From Acanthochlamys bracteata (taxonomy: Eukaryota > Streptophyta > Magnoliopsida > Pandanales > Velloziaceae), in contig CM034128.1 of assembly GCA_019914995.1 (NCBI GenBank), positions 2,854,501-2,918,500 on the forward strand: a stretch of DNA of 64,000 bases, given 5' to 3'. The notes under the pieces were generated by a model. The model saw only the letters and a program-made list of their open reading frames with translations, was not told the origin of the DNA and searched no databases. The number at the start of each line of letters is the position of its first letter. Position 1 is the first letter of the stretch. Positions 9,739 through 19,900 of this stretch are shown one piece after another. The translations under genes were made by a program, and so were the position numbers.

Positions 9739-12650
9739 ATGGTGTCCCCTTCTCTGGGGCTGGTCGGTGCGTCTCTGAGTCCAGGAACTTGTCTTTCCTT
9801 CTTCCCAGACCCTAGCTTCAAATCTTCATGGCGCTCTTCTTCTTCTTCTTCTTCTTCATTATCTTGTTTTCATTCTTTCAACGGAGGATCGGTTACAGAC
9901 AGGTTTACTAGGCATTCAAAAAGATTTCCTTCTGCAAAGCAGAAGGTAATCAGCCTCTTTCAAATTTATGAATTATTATAATAATATTGTTGGCTCGTGG
10001 TGATTTGGTTTCTTTATGTAGTTTTCTGGGTTCTCTGTTCAATGTTGTAGCCTTTCAGATGTATGTGAATTCCTGAATGGTTGATATGTATGTGCTTGAC
10101 AAAGTAATTTGAGAATTTTCTTAGACCTATTTCCAAGATGGGTGTGAAACCAAGTTAATTATTGTTTAACAATACATATAAAATAGTGTAAGTTTTTCGA
10201 TTAGAAGAGGAGGGGAGGAATATCGAACTGGACAAATCTCGGGAGGTGAGTCTCAAACCTTTGTTGGAGGTAACTAATTTTCCAATCCAAATTTTAGGGG
10301 GAAAAAGGTGTGAGTTTTATTGTTACATGCTTATTGTTAATGGATGGTAGGCAATGCAAAAAGCTGGTGACTTGTCAATATAGAAATTCCTCAGCAATTG
10401 AAAAATGAAGGAACCATGGTAATAATAGTATCGTGAGATTACAATTAATATACGCTAGTTGTGTTTTCTTCTCGTTGTTACCTATTTAACTACATTAGTT
10501 ACATGAATAGCTGGTGTTTTTTCAATAACCATCACAGATATTTTGATTGTGGCAGAAGCTAGTCTAATATTTTTGGTCAATTTTGCAACTAAATCGACAA
10601 ATTTACTAATATGCTGATCATGTAGATGTCTTTGATGTCTTTCTGAGAACCTCATTAGTATATTCCTTTTACCTGCATCTTCAAGGTGTTAACTTTATTA
10701 TCTCATTCTTCATAGATTCTTTTCCCTTCCTGACATGGATTTATTTTCCTTCTTGTTATACCAATTGTTTTCCAAAAACAGATGTGTTTGACCACCGAGC
10801 AAATTCTCGTAGGATTTTATGTTTAATTTTTATTGTAATCGTAGTCGAAGGCAAGGTCTGGTTCATTATGTTGGAATTTAGAATCTTGTGATATATAGTT
10901 GCTGGTGATTTACTCACAGGAAATGTTTTTGTACTGGTATAGTGGATTGGTGGACTTGAGAGACAAACCAAGAGCATAAATAGTTCAGATGCCGAAGGCA
11001 GGAATAGCGCATTTTTACATGGGTCTGAGGAGGGCACTGGTGGTCAAGTTCCTACACAAGCTCAATCATTGATTGAAGGTCGTTCAGGTACAGTGCTGAT
11101 GTCAGAATTCAAGCAAATCCCTGATGTTGATTATCTGCAGGTAGACCCCCTTTATAATCTTGAAGATGTAATCTAATGCACCAGGTGCATGTATGCTGTC
11201 ATATTTGATTACGAAGCTGATATCTCTATTATATTTCCTTAAACTCTTTTTGTTTGCCTATTCTTTCTCGTTTCTGTAGTTCTGCTGAAATTTCATTTCA
11301 GGAGTTATTGGCCATTCAACAGCAAGGACCGAGGGCCATTGGATTCTTTGGGACACGCAATATGGGGTTCATGCATCAACAGCTTATCGAAATTCTGAGT
11401 TATGCTATGGTGATAACGGTATCATTCTCATACTAGCTGTTTCATTTTGGAGATTAATTTGTTCCATTCAAATGCTTTAAATTTCAGATTTCATTGTGTC
11501 ATTTCAGAAGAACCATATTTTCACATCAGGAGCTGCAGGGACAAATGCTGCTGTCATAAGAGGTGCTTTAAGAGCAGAGAAGTCCGAGTTGCTTACTGTC
11601 ATCTTGCCCCAGAGTTTGAAAAAGCAGCCACCAGAAAGCCAAGAACTCTTGTCTAAAGTAAGAGTTTTTTATCCTGTTTGAAACCCATAGTGTCATCTGA
11701 ATAATGGAATTGTTCAATTATTTGAAAAATCCCATCTAACTCTTATATCTGTGCTTGTTGGCAATGCTTGGTTAAAGTATTATATACTTTATCTACTTTC
11801 ACCAAGAATGTGCGTAACCGGAAAGCATTATTCCGTTTGATGTTCTGTGATATGGCCTTATCTGAGTCGAGTTGATATTCAACTACCAAGGAGTAGGTTC
11901 TAAAGACAGCATAAAAAATGAAAAAGGAAAGAGCTTCTTTCCTCATTTCTTGTTCATTGAATCTATAAATATGTCAAATGTTTGAATGGTGCACTTAAAG
12001 AATATATTAGTTAGATCGATTCTTTGCTCTGGCAATTTTAGCTCATATAACCAATTGCATTATGCGCCACATTACAAATTGATGTGGATGTGTCTGCTGC
12101 AAAGAGGGTAGTTGTATATGTCATATTTGATGTCCATCAACTACTCACGTTTTTAAGTTGAATCTGTTTTGAAGCTCTTTAAAACTTATCAGTGTGATTG
12201 ATTTCTTGTTAATTGCAGGTACAAAATCTTATCGAGAAACCTCAGAATGATCATTTACCTTTGATTGAAGCTAGCAGGTGTGTTAAGTGATGCATGCTTG
12301 TTCCAGACTTTTGGGTTTAAAACTTATGAAGTATATCTATGAATTTATTGTGTATTTCAAGCTATCAGTCTCGACTTGAAGAATTAATTTTCATATTCGT
12401 GAAAGTCACTCATCAATCATCATATCTACTTTCTCATATCCTATCACTCGACATTTCACGAATTTTAAATGCTTCTCATTTTGATCTGTATCCTTCTTCT
12501 GGTCTTTTCAACAGGTTATGCAATATGGACATTCTCTCACACGTGCAGCAGGTCATATGTTTTGCCTTCCATGATAGCAAATTGCTAATGGAAACTTGCC
12601 AGGAAGCAAAAAATCTCAGGAAGATTGTGACTCTTTTCTACTTGGATTGA
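9739..12650 (+). CDS. Plastid-targeted Rossmann/SLOG (DprA-like) protein of unknown function, 288 aa
   Basis: Six exons join in frame: 9739-9945, 10943-11140, 11302-11418, 11508-11657, 12219-12277 and 12515-12650. The first ~70 residues are rich in Ser and basic residues, with few acids and a run of eight Ser, which suggests a chloroplast transit peptide. Residues ~70-135 form a poorly conserved acidic linker. The C-terminal ~155 residues are a compact Rossmann-like domain with a GFFGTRNMGFMHQQLIE nucleotide-loop-like start, a glycine-rich SGAAGTNAAVIRGALRA block, TVILPQSLKKQPPESQELL and a conserved end (ASRLCNMDI, then a C-terminal IVTLFYLD). These match SLOG/DprA-type folds, and from memory they closely resemble single-domain cyanobacterial proteins annotated as DNA recombination-mediator protein A. 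A plastid location and cyanobacterial ancestry are inferred. No enzyme activity or DNA role can be claimed. The ATG at 9739 was chosen because the upstream in-frame codons are leader-like. Confidence 0.85.
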
Positions 12651-12989
12651 TGAGGAAGCTTGATGACATCTTCACATTTGTTCTGGGCTCTGACTGGAAG
12701 GCATAGTGACACTTAAATTTTCAATATTAGCTCCCATTCTTTTCTCTCGTATTTGTAACCATCGAGGTTTTGGAAATTTCCACTTGTAGAGATAGTTTGA
12801 CTATAGTTTCTTTTTCTTTTTTTCCTTAACAGAAGTTAACAGTTATTATAGTAAAATTATATCACATTTTTGGGGATACCTGTGTTTACCAATTAAAAAG
12901 TACAATCTCCTGATAATTATTCTCTTTGTCAATGACGCATTTTGATAACAACAGGTCCCTCATGAATGCAGCGAATTTTCTATGCATTA
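12651..12989. other. 3' UTR and spacer before the gypsy element
   Basis: T-rich sequence with no coding signal. It probably carries the 3' UTR of the SLOG-type gene up to the LTR at 12990. Confidence 0.45.
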
Positions 12990-13507
12990 TGTCACGGAGC
13001 TAAAGTTTTTACCTTGGCTCGTAAGGCACTTAGTCACACTTTTTTATGGCTAAGTTAGTCTTTATCCAACGAGCTATCAAACATAATTAAGAAAATTTTA
13101 ATGGACTAGAGGGAAAGTAAGGAACACTTGAATAGAGCTTTTGAAAGAAAAGTTTTATATTACTTTGGCTTGGTACAACTCTTGGTTGAGATGCTTGATG
13201 CTCTAAATGAGAGCTCATCTTTCCTATTTATAACTTCTCCACCTTCTCAATGGACGGTGGAGATTATTTTGATCGGACGGTGGAGAATATATGATGCAGA
13301 AAGTTCTTACATAATATCTATTACAAAATTCTCCATCTTTCTTGAGTATTCTCTAACCTATTTTAGATATATGCCAACGATTCTTTATCTAGAGTATTCT
13401 ACCATGTTCTAAATTTGGTTTATGTATAAGATAATTTTACCTAGACAAAAAGCATTTTATCAAGGTAATTTCGATAGGAGAACAGCCAAAATAGCTATAC
13501 CGTGACA
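12990..13507 (-). repeat. 3' LTR of the gypsy element
   Basis: About 518 bp, TG...CA bounded. It aligns along its whole length with the copy at 15544-16060 (shared blocks include CTTGGCTCGT, AAAGTAAGGAACACTT and GAGAGCTCATC). It follows the polypurine tract on the minus strand, which makes it the 3' LTR. Confidence 0.9.
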
Positions 13508-13520
13508 TTCTCCCCCACCT
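13508..13520 (-). other. Polypurine tract of the gypsy element
   Basis: On the minus strand AGGTGGGGGAGAA directly precedes the 3' LTR, the usual place and composition of the plus-strand priming site. Confidence 0.75.
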
Positions 13521-13559
13521 ATTTCGCGATGCCCTCATCGCGGTTATGCGCAGCTATAG

Positions 13560-13720
13560 CGGAACTCTTGGATCTTATGGTGGAATGGCCATAAGTCATC
13601 TTCATGTTTCCAACTTGACTCATCGTTTGGCCGACCTTTCCACTTGACCAAATATTCAGAATAACATGGACGATTATCACGCCGTGGGATGAATCTATTT
13701 CCTAGAATTTCTTCCACGTC
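13560..13720 (-). pseudogene. Chromodomain remnant of gypsy integrase C-terminus
   Basis: The minus-strand reading contains DVEEILGNRFIPRR, then YSEYLVKWKGRPNDESSWKHEDDL. This is the YLVKWKG..xxxxSWE pattern of chromodomains at the C-terminus of chromovirus integrases, which direct insertion to particular chromatin. The integrase catalytic core that should precede it is missing. Confidence 0.88.
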
Positions 13721-14073
13721 TTGTTCATGTGACATTATAATAGATGCTGAAGCTCTTATGGATGCTGCGATATTTTGATCCTCCCTTGGCTTCATGTTGA
13801 AATGATCTGGTTTTGGGATGATCTGAATTGTTGGTTGTGCCTTCTTCTTCTCCCTTGAGAGTGGTAAAGCCGAAGTAGTGTTGGATTGGAAATTTACTTC
13901 TCGCGACAAAGGTACCATACACGTTTTTCCTTTATCCATGATCCACATGGAGTTGGCAAAAGGATAGGTATGGCCTTTACGCGATCTATAAATTCCATTC
14001 TAAGAACTATAGGAAAATCATCCATGGGCACAACAGAAAAGTCCAAAAGACCAGTCCACTCACCTATGCATAT

Positions 14074-15500
14074 TTAGACTCCACGGGCAATACCAACAAT
14101 AGATTTGGATTCGGAATTAACCGCCTTAATCCATCCTTGTCCATTTTCGTACTTGATGCCGAGCCTCGTGGTTTCCTTCTCCCTAAGGAAGTTATGTGTC
14201 GCTCCTGTGTCTACCAATGCTCGGACCTCCCGTCCTCCAACTTTAGTCGTCACGTATATTCGACCCTTCACCTCACGTCTTGTCAATTCGGCTTTGGCTT
14301 GGATGGCATTAAGTAGTTGTAGTGAGCCCATCTTTACTTCTTCAGGTTGCCGTTGTGGCTCGTCCATTATCTATATTAGTGAGAAAAGTTTGTTCCGTTT
14401 TGGGCATTTCCTGACCATATGAGATCCATCACAAAGGAAGCATTTTAAAAGATTCTTACCATTTCCTCGATTGTTGCCATTACTTCTTTGGCCTCTATGA
14501 GAGCCTTACTTGATCTTTGGTGGGTCAACCGTTGCTTCCTTGAATTGATGGCTATCTCTACCACCATTGTTCTTGAAATCCTCTCGAGGCTTATATTTTT
14601 TAGGCCGTTGGAACTCTATAAGGGACTCAGTTATGGCAATGGTAGAGTTGAGATTTTGAAGTCCTCCACGTTGGATCTCCAATTTTGCCCACGTTTGTAA
14701 TTCGTCCATGAAAGCAGAAAGGGCCTCACTTTCTGAAAAATCAGGAATCTCTAAGATCAACTCTGAAAATTCTTTGACATAGTCTCTTATACTGCCCCGA
14801 TCAAGCGCCGAAACTTTGCCTTTGCCTTTGCCTCATCCTCGACATTCACCGGGTAGAATTGCTGTTTGAATTCCCTCTTGAACTCTTCCCAGGTGGCAAT
14901 GGTGCAGGTCCCCCTCTCAATCTCGGCATGCCTTCTCCTCCACCATACCATTGCGGTATCTTCAAGATAAAGAGTGGCATGATCGATCTTACCTGCATAC
15001 TCCGTGATGTCGGTACTCCTAAAGAGTTGCTCCAAACTCGAAAGAAAGTTGTCAATCTTCTTCGCATTCCGCACCCTTATATGATTTGGATTTTGGAACA
15101 TCCATCTTCGAAAGAGTTGAAGTTGAGGGTACGGCGGAAACTCTTCCTTGCGTAATCACCATCTTGCAAAGTGCCTAGTTCCCTCGGACATCCCTCAACT
15201 CGTTGGCCAATCCTACGACCTTTTCCCTAAGAGTCGCAATATCCCTTCGAAGAGTATCCACATCACCCAAGAGAGAGTTTTTAAGAGCCTTACCTTGGCG
15301 AGATGATGACTCGGCCATCACGTTCAAGGCATCTTACATTTTCCCACGAAGCTCTTCTTATCGGTCACAGCAAGCTCTACCCTAGCGAGCCTTGCGCTCA
15401 CATCCGCCATTACGTCCCTAGACTTCTCCTTCCGTTGGCATCTTCTCTCGGGAGCTCTCCTTTCAATCTCCCTTCCCTCATGAATGATAATATCACTTCC
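14074..15500 (-). pseudogene. Gypsy gag-protease remnant
   Basis: Minus-strand frames carry a gag core with KIDNFLSSLEQLF, DTAMVWWRRRHAEIE and EEFKREFKQQFYP, a CX2CX3HX4C zinc knuckle, and an aspartic protease segment with the DTGATHNFL catalytic motif and a downstream GIKYENG block. Frameshifts split these into three or more frames. Gag would form the particle and the protease would process Gag-Pol, but the breaks make the region non-functional. Confidence 0.88.
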
Positions 15501-15529
15501 GCTTGCCATTTCTGATTGGCAGAATCTTA

Positions 15530-15541
15530 GCTCTGATACCA
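15530..15541 (-). other. tRNA-iMet primer-binding site of gypsy element
   Basis: On the minus strand TGGTATCAGAGC lies two bases inside the 5' LTR. It complements the 3' end of plant initiator methionine tRNA, the usual primer for plant gypsy and copia elements. Confidence 0.9.
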
Positions 15542-15543
15542 CT

Positions 15544-16060
15544 TGTCACGGGCCTAGAGTTTTTATCTTGGCTCGTGCGACAGTTAGTCACAATCCTTTG
15601 TGGCTAAGTCAGTCTTTATCTAATGAGCTATCAAAGATGGCTAAGAAAACTTAATGGATTAGAGAGAAAGTAAGGAACACTTAAAGAGAGCTTTTGGAAG
15701 GAAAGCTTTATATTATTTTGGCTTGGTACAACTTTTAGTTGAAATACTTGATGCTCCAAATGAGAGCTCATCCTTTCTACTTATAGCTTCTCCACCTCCT
15801 CAACGGACGGTGGAGATTGTTTTGATCAGACGGTGGAGAATACATGATTCGGAAAGTTCTTACATAATATTCATTACAAAACTTTCCATCTTTTTAAAGT
15901 ATTCTCTAACCTATTCTAGATATATGTCAACTATTTTTTATTTAGAGTATTCTATCATACTCTAGATTTGGCTTATGTACAAGATAATTTTATCTAGATA
16001 AAAAGTATTTTATCAAAATAATTTCGATAAAAATATAATCAAAATAGCCATACCATGACA
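15544..16060 (-). repeat. 5' LTR of the gypsy element
   Basis: About 517 bp, TGTCACGG...CATGACA. It is a diverged copy of 12990-13507. It adjoins the primer-binding site on the minus strand, which makes it the 5' LTR. Confidence 0.9.
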
Positions 16061-16900
16061 ATTATCAAGAGAATGTTGACATTGAAGCAGTTTAAGTTTA
16101 GATTCCCAAGTCTTTTGGCAATTTTTTAAACTATGGCGTGCATCCTTGCGTATCTCTAGTATACCATCCTTAGAAAATATAACTTTTCTAAAATAAATAA
16201 TATTTATATTTTAAAAAATAAGATATAATTTTTATATAAAAAATAATAAGTAAAGTAATTTTGAAATAAATTTTTAGTAAAAATTTAAGTTCATAAAGAT
16301 TAAAACACAACTCAAAAATTAAAAATATATTTTAATTGTAAAACATTCTGCATTCTCTCTGCATATTTTAAATTTAACCAATTTATATATTCATATACCA
16401 CTCCGAGCTATTCTGCTTTAATTTTACTTTCATCAAAATTTAATCAAAATTTTAATTCATATTTTTCAATTATTATTTTAAAATTTATTTGTTTTTTATA
16501 CCAAATTTTACTTTGACCAAACTTATTTGTACGAAACTAATAAAACTTTTATGTAATAGAAATACGCAGCTTATGCATTTGGCGATCTCCATTTCTTAAA
16601 TCAAATTTTCACTTAAAATATCAACTCGTGGTATTGTTCAATAAAAGAAAAGTGTACGTAGTATCACCTTTTAGAATGTGTTTACATTGGAGTAAATCTG
16701 AATTTTGATATTTAAGAATATTTAAGAAAAATAAAATTTTATATTTTTTTATTGATAGTAATTTTTAAATTAAATTGAAAAATTTTAATAAAAAATTATT
16801 TAAAAAAATAAAATTTGTGATGCAGAACTGCAGAAAAATATATTCTTAGCTTAACAAAAGTTAACTGTCGAACTATTCAACGCCCATCAGCCCAATAAAA
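16061..16900. other. AT-rich intergenic DNA and VPS3-like promoter region
   Basis: No coding signal. The tract at about 16180-16520 and 16676-16815 is nearly pure A and T and resembles the AT-rich MITE-like sequences elsewhere in the window. The promoter of the VPS3-like gene should lie near its right end. Confidence 0.45.
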
Positions 16901-16994
16901 ACTCTTTCTCGGCCCATATTTACAAATTGCGCGCTGATGTTATTATTAGTTCATTCCTTTTCCCAGTCGCGCTACTTCACCAAGTCTTCTTCCC

Positions 16995-19900
16995 ATGCGA
17001 TCAAATCATCCAATGGAGCCACCGCCGGCAACGGCGGTCCGGTCCGATCGTACCGTTCTCGAACCATTCGCAGAATTAAACCTTGCCGACCTCTCCGGTC
17101 TACCTCGGTCTGCTCCTATCCTGGTTCGCTCACTCGCTTTAACTTCTAACTCTCTCTATCTCGGAACCGTCAACGGGAAACTCCTCCTGTTCTCCGTTAC
17201 CGTTACCGGTCCGCTTCAGTTAGTCCGTTCCGTATCTATATCTACTCGCTCGGTTGACTCGCTTTTGGTGTTCCCAGAGTTAAGGCGGCTTGTTGTTCTC
17301 TCTGATGGGATTTTATTTCTGGCCGACTCCGAGTTGCTTCAACCAGTAAAGAAATTATCGTTTGTGAAAGAGATTGGTGTGGTCACCAAGTTTATGCCTG
17401 ATGATGAAACGCCGATCCCGAGAATTGCATCGGGTTTTGATTCACCGGCGAGATCGGACATTTTGAAGCTGAAACCGCAGCAGAGGCTTCTTCAGAAGCT
17501 CAGTGGAAGTGTTAGTGGTAGAGTGAATGGGAGCAGGAGTAGAGATTTAGAAGGCAATGGTGGGGATGGTGTTTCTTGCTATGTATCAGCTGCTTTGGCG
17601 AAGAGGTTGATTATTCTTGAGCTGTTTGTGTCGAATTCTGTGGAATCTGAGTCGAACTATGGTGGAGTTTCGGTGATTTTGAAGGAAATGGTAGGTGTTG
17701 AAGGGGTAAAGACAATAGCTTGGGTGGGGGATTCAATAATTATTGGAAAGAGTGAAGGATACGTGATTATTTCTGTGAGTTCTGGGCGGATGACAATGAT
17801 GTTTTCATTGCCGGAGTCTTCAGGACCACCAAAGTTGGGACCTTTGTGGAGGAGCAAGAATGTGCTACTTCTTGTAGACAATGTCGGTGTGGTTGTCAAT
17901 GCAGCGGGACAGCCAGTGGGTGGAAGCTTCGTATTCCGGGATGTGCCAGACTCGACTGCAGAGATGTCAGCTTATGTGGTTGTTGCAAAAGATGGGAAGT
18001 TGGATTTGTATAGGAGGCAGACAGGTGCTTATGTGCAGACTGTATCGGTTGCCAAGAGTAATACTGGAATGTGCATTGTGGCAAGTGATGAGCTGGGAGC
18101 TAGCGAAAAAGATGTTGTTGTATTGGCAACACCATACAAGGTAGGTATGCAGTCTTTGTGTTTACATTTTTTTGAGGTAACTTGTTTCCTTTGAGACAAT
18201 GTTTTGACTCATGGCGTGCACTCCAAATAACTTGTATTTTCCAATAGAAACTCACTTAGCTCCATTTTTCAGGCCCAAGTTCCTGCTTTTGGATGAGTTG
18301 TTTGTTTTTTTCTCCCCCGTCTTTTTAGCTTAATAGTTGTAAATATTTGCTCCATGAACCGTAAGTATGTCACCTAATTGTGAAATGTTGCTTTCCTCAA
18401 TATGTATTTTGTGATCAGGCATCAGAGGATATTGTGGCACATTAATTAATATTGAGCTATTTAATGCCTATTTTACTACTGATTCTCCAGGTTACATGTT
18501 TCTGTAAAGTGTCTGCTGAAGAACAGATAAAAGATATGCTAAGGAAAAAGAATTTTAATGAAGCTGGTGCTTTATTGGAGGAAGCAGAAACAGAAGGTGA
18601 ATTGACCAAGGGAATGATCTCTTTTGTGCATGCTCAAATGGGTTTTATGCTGCTTTTTGATTTGCATTTTGAAGAGGCAGTAGACCATTTCTTGCTCTCT
18701 GAAGATATGCAGCCATCTGAAATATTTCCCTTCATAATGAGGGATCCAAATCGTTGGTCATATCTGGTTAGTGGATTGCTCCCTAAATCCATTTTCTTTC
18801 CATTTGGTATAATCTTTTTAGATTCACAATGTGCTTCTATAAAAATCTCAGTGTTCATTATGCTTCAGTGAGGTCATGTCATTTTCCTTTATTGTTACAA
18901 CATAAAGTGGTCTAGTTTAACAACTAACGGGCAAGTGGATGTGAGGGAGCCTCAAAGCATGATGTGAAAAACAAATGAGAAAGTAATTGAGCAGACTGTT
19001 AGGAATCTTTGTTGCACTCTCTTGGTATGGGTCTATCTCAACTTTCTAACTTGCAAAATGTGGATAAGACCTTGTATGAGTGGCCAATAATTCCTGGTAG
19101 TTATGATATTGATTCTTTGTTTGTTATATGTATTCTTTAGATAAAATGGGACAATTGATCATGTAGTTTGCAATAAGAAGCTAACCTGCCTTGAAGTTTC
19201 TGTAAAGTTGAAGCACATGTCAAGCTAGTTAGTGAAGATGGTGCCTTTCCTATCTTTCCCTACTGCAAACGTTGGTTTAGCACTTAGAAAAAGCTTATTC
19301 AGCATTGGACCATGTCTTAACAAGAAAATAGATTGCCTGAAGGCTGAGAGGCTTATGAGTTATGATTCACAAAGTTCATTCATTGTGTCGTGGAACATGT
19401 TGTATGGTTTACTTGCTTGTAATTTGTGGAGTCCTATAGTAATCAAGAAATGTTTGTTGTATAAGAAGCTTTGCTAAATAGGAGATGCTTCTATTAGGTT
19501 CCAAGAAATCGCTATTGGGGATTACATCCTCCTCCTGTACCTCTTGAACAAGTTGTTGACGATGGATTAACAGCTATCCAACGAGCTTTATTTCTCAGAA
19601 AAGCAGGAGTGGAGACCGCAATTGATGAGAATTTTCTTCTGAATCCTCCAAGTAGAGCTAATTTATTAGAAAAGGCAGTTGACAACATAATCAGGTTTCT
19701 TTTTATATCATCCAAATAGCTCTTATCATGACTGAGCTTTGTAAAGTGTTTTAACATTTATAATTGCTGGTTGTTAGGTACTTACGTGCATCCAGGTACA
19801 AGGATTTATCTCTTTCAGTACTGGAAGGAGTTGACACGTTACTTATGTATCTGTATAGAACCCTGAATCGTATTCAGGATATGGAAGAGCTAGCCTCATC

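Larger units (their letters stand above)
12990..16060 (-). mobile_element. Internally deleted Ty3/gypsy chromovirus retrotransposon
   Basis: A 3.07-kb minus-strand element with two LTRs (12990-13507 and 15544-16060) that start TGTCAC and end TGACA. Reading on the minus strand from the 5' LTR, a tRNA-iMet primer site comes first, then gag (about 15500-14500; WWRRRHAE and EFKREFKQQFYP), a CX2CX3HX4C zinc knuckle (KCFLCDGSHMVRKCP, about 14445-14400) and a protease with the DTGATHNFL active-site motif (about 14220-14190). The sequence then passes almost directly to a C-terminal chromodomain (EYLVKWKGRPNDESSWK, about 13670-13590). Reverse transcriptase, RNase H and the integrase core are absent, so the copy cannot move by itself. 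ATTA lies outside both ends, a possible short target duplication. By eye the first ~230 bases of the two LTRs differ at about one base in seven, which indicates an old insertion. Confidence 0.92.

Noticed and set aside
12339..12514. Open frame before the last SLOG exon, as part of an alternative exon
   Set aside because: Only the part after the acceptor ending at 12514 matches the family. The upstream residues look like T-rich intron.
13544..15540. Plus-strand frames over the gypsy element (e.g. 14105-14422, 14859-15155)
   Set aside because: These are antisense shadows. The coding reading with gag, protease and chromodomain motifs is on the minus strand.
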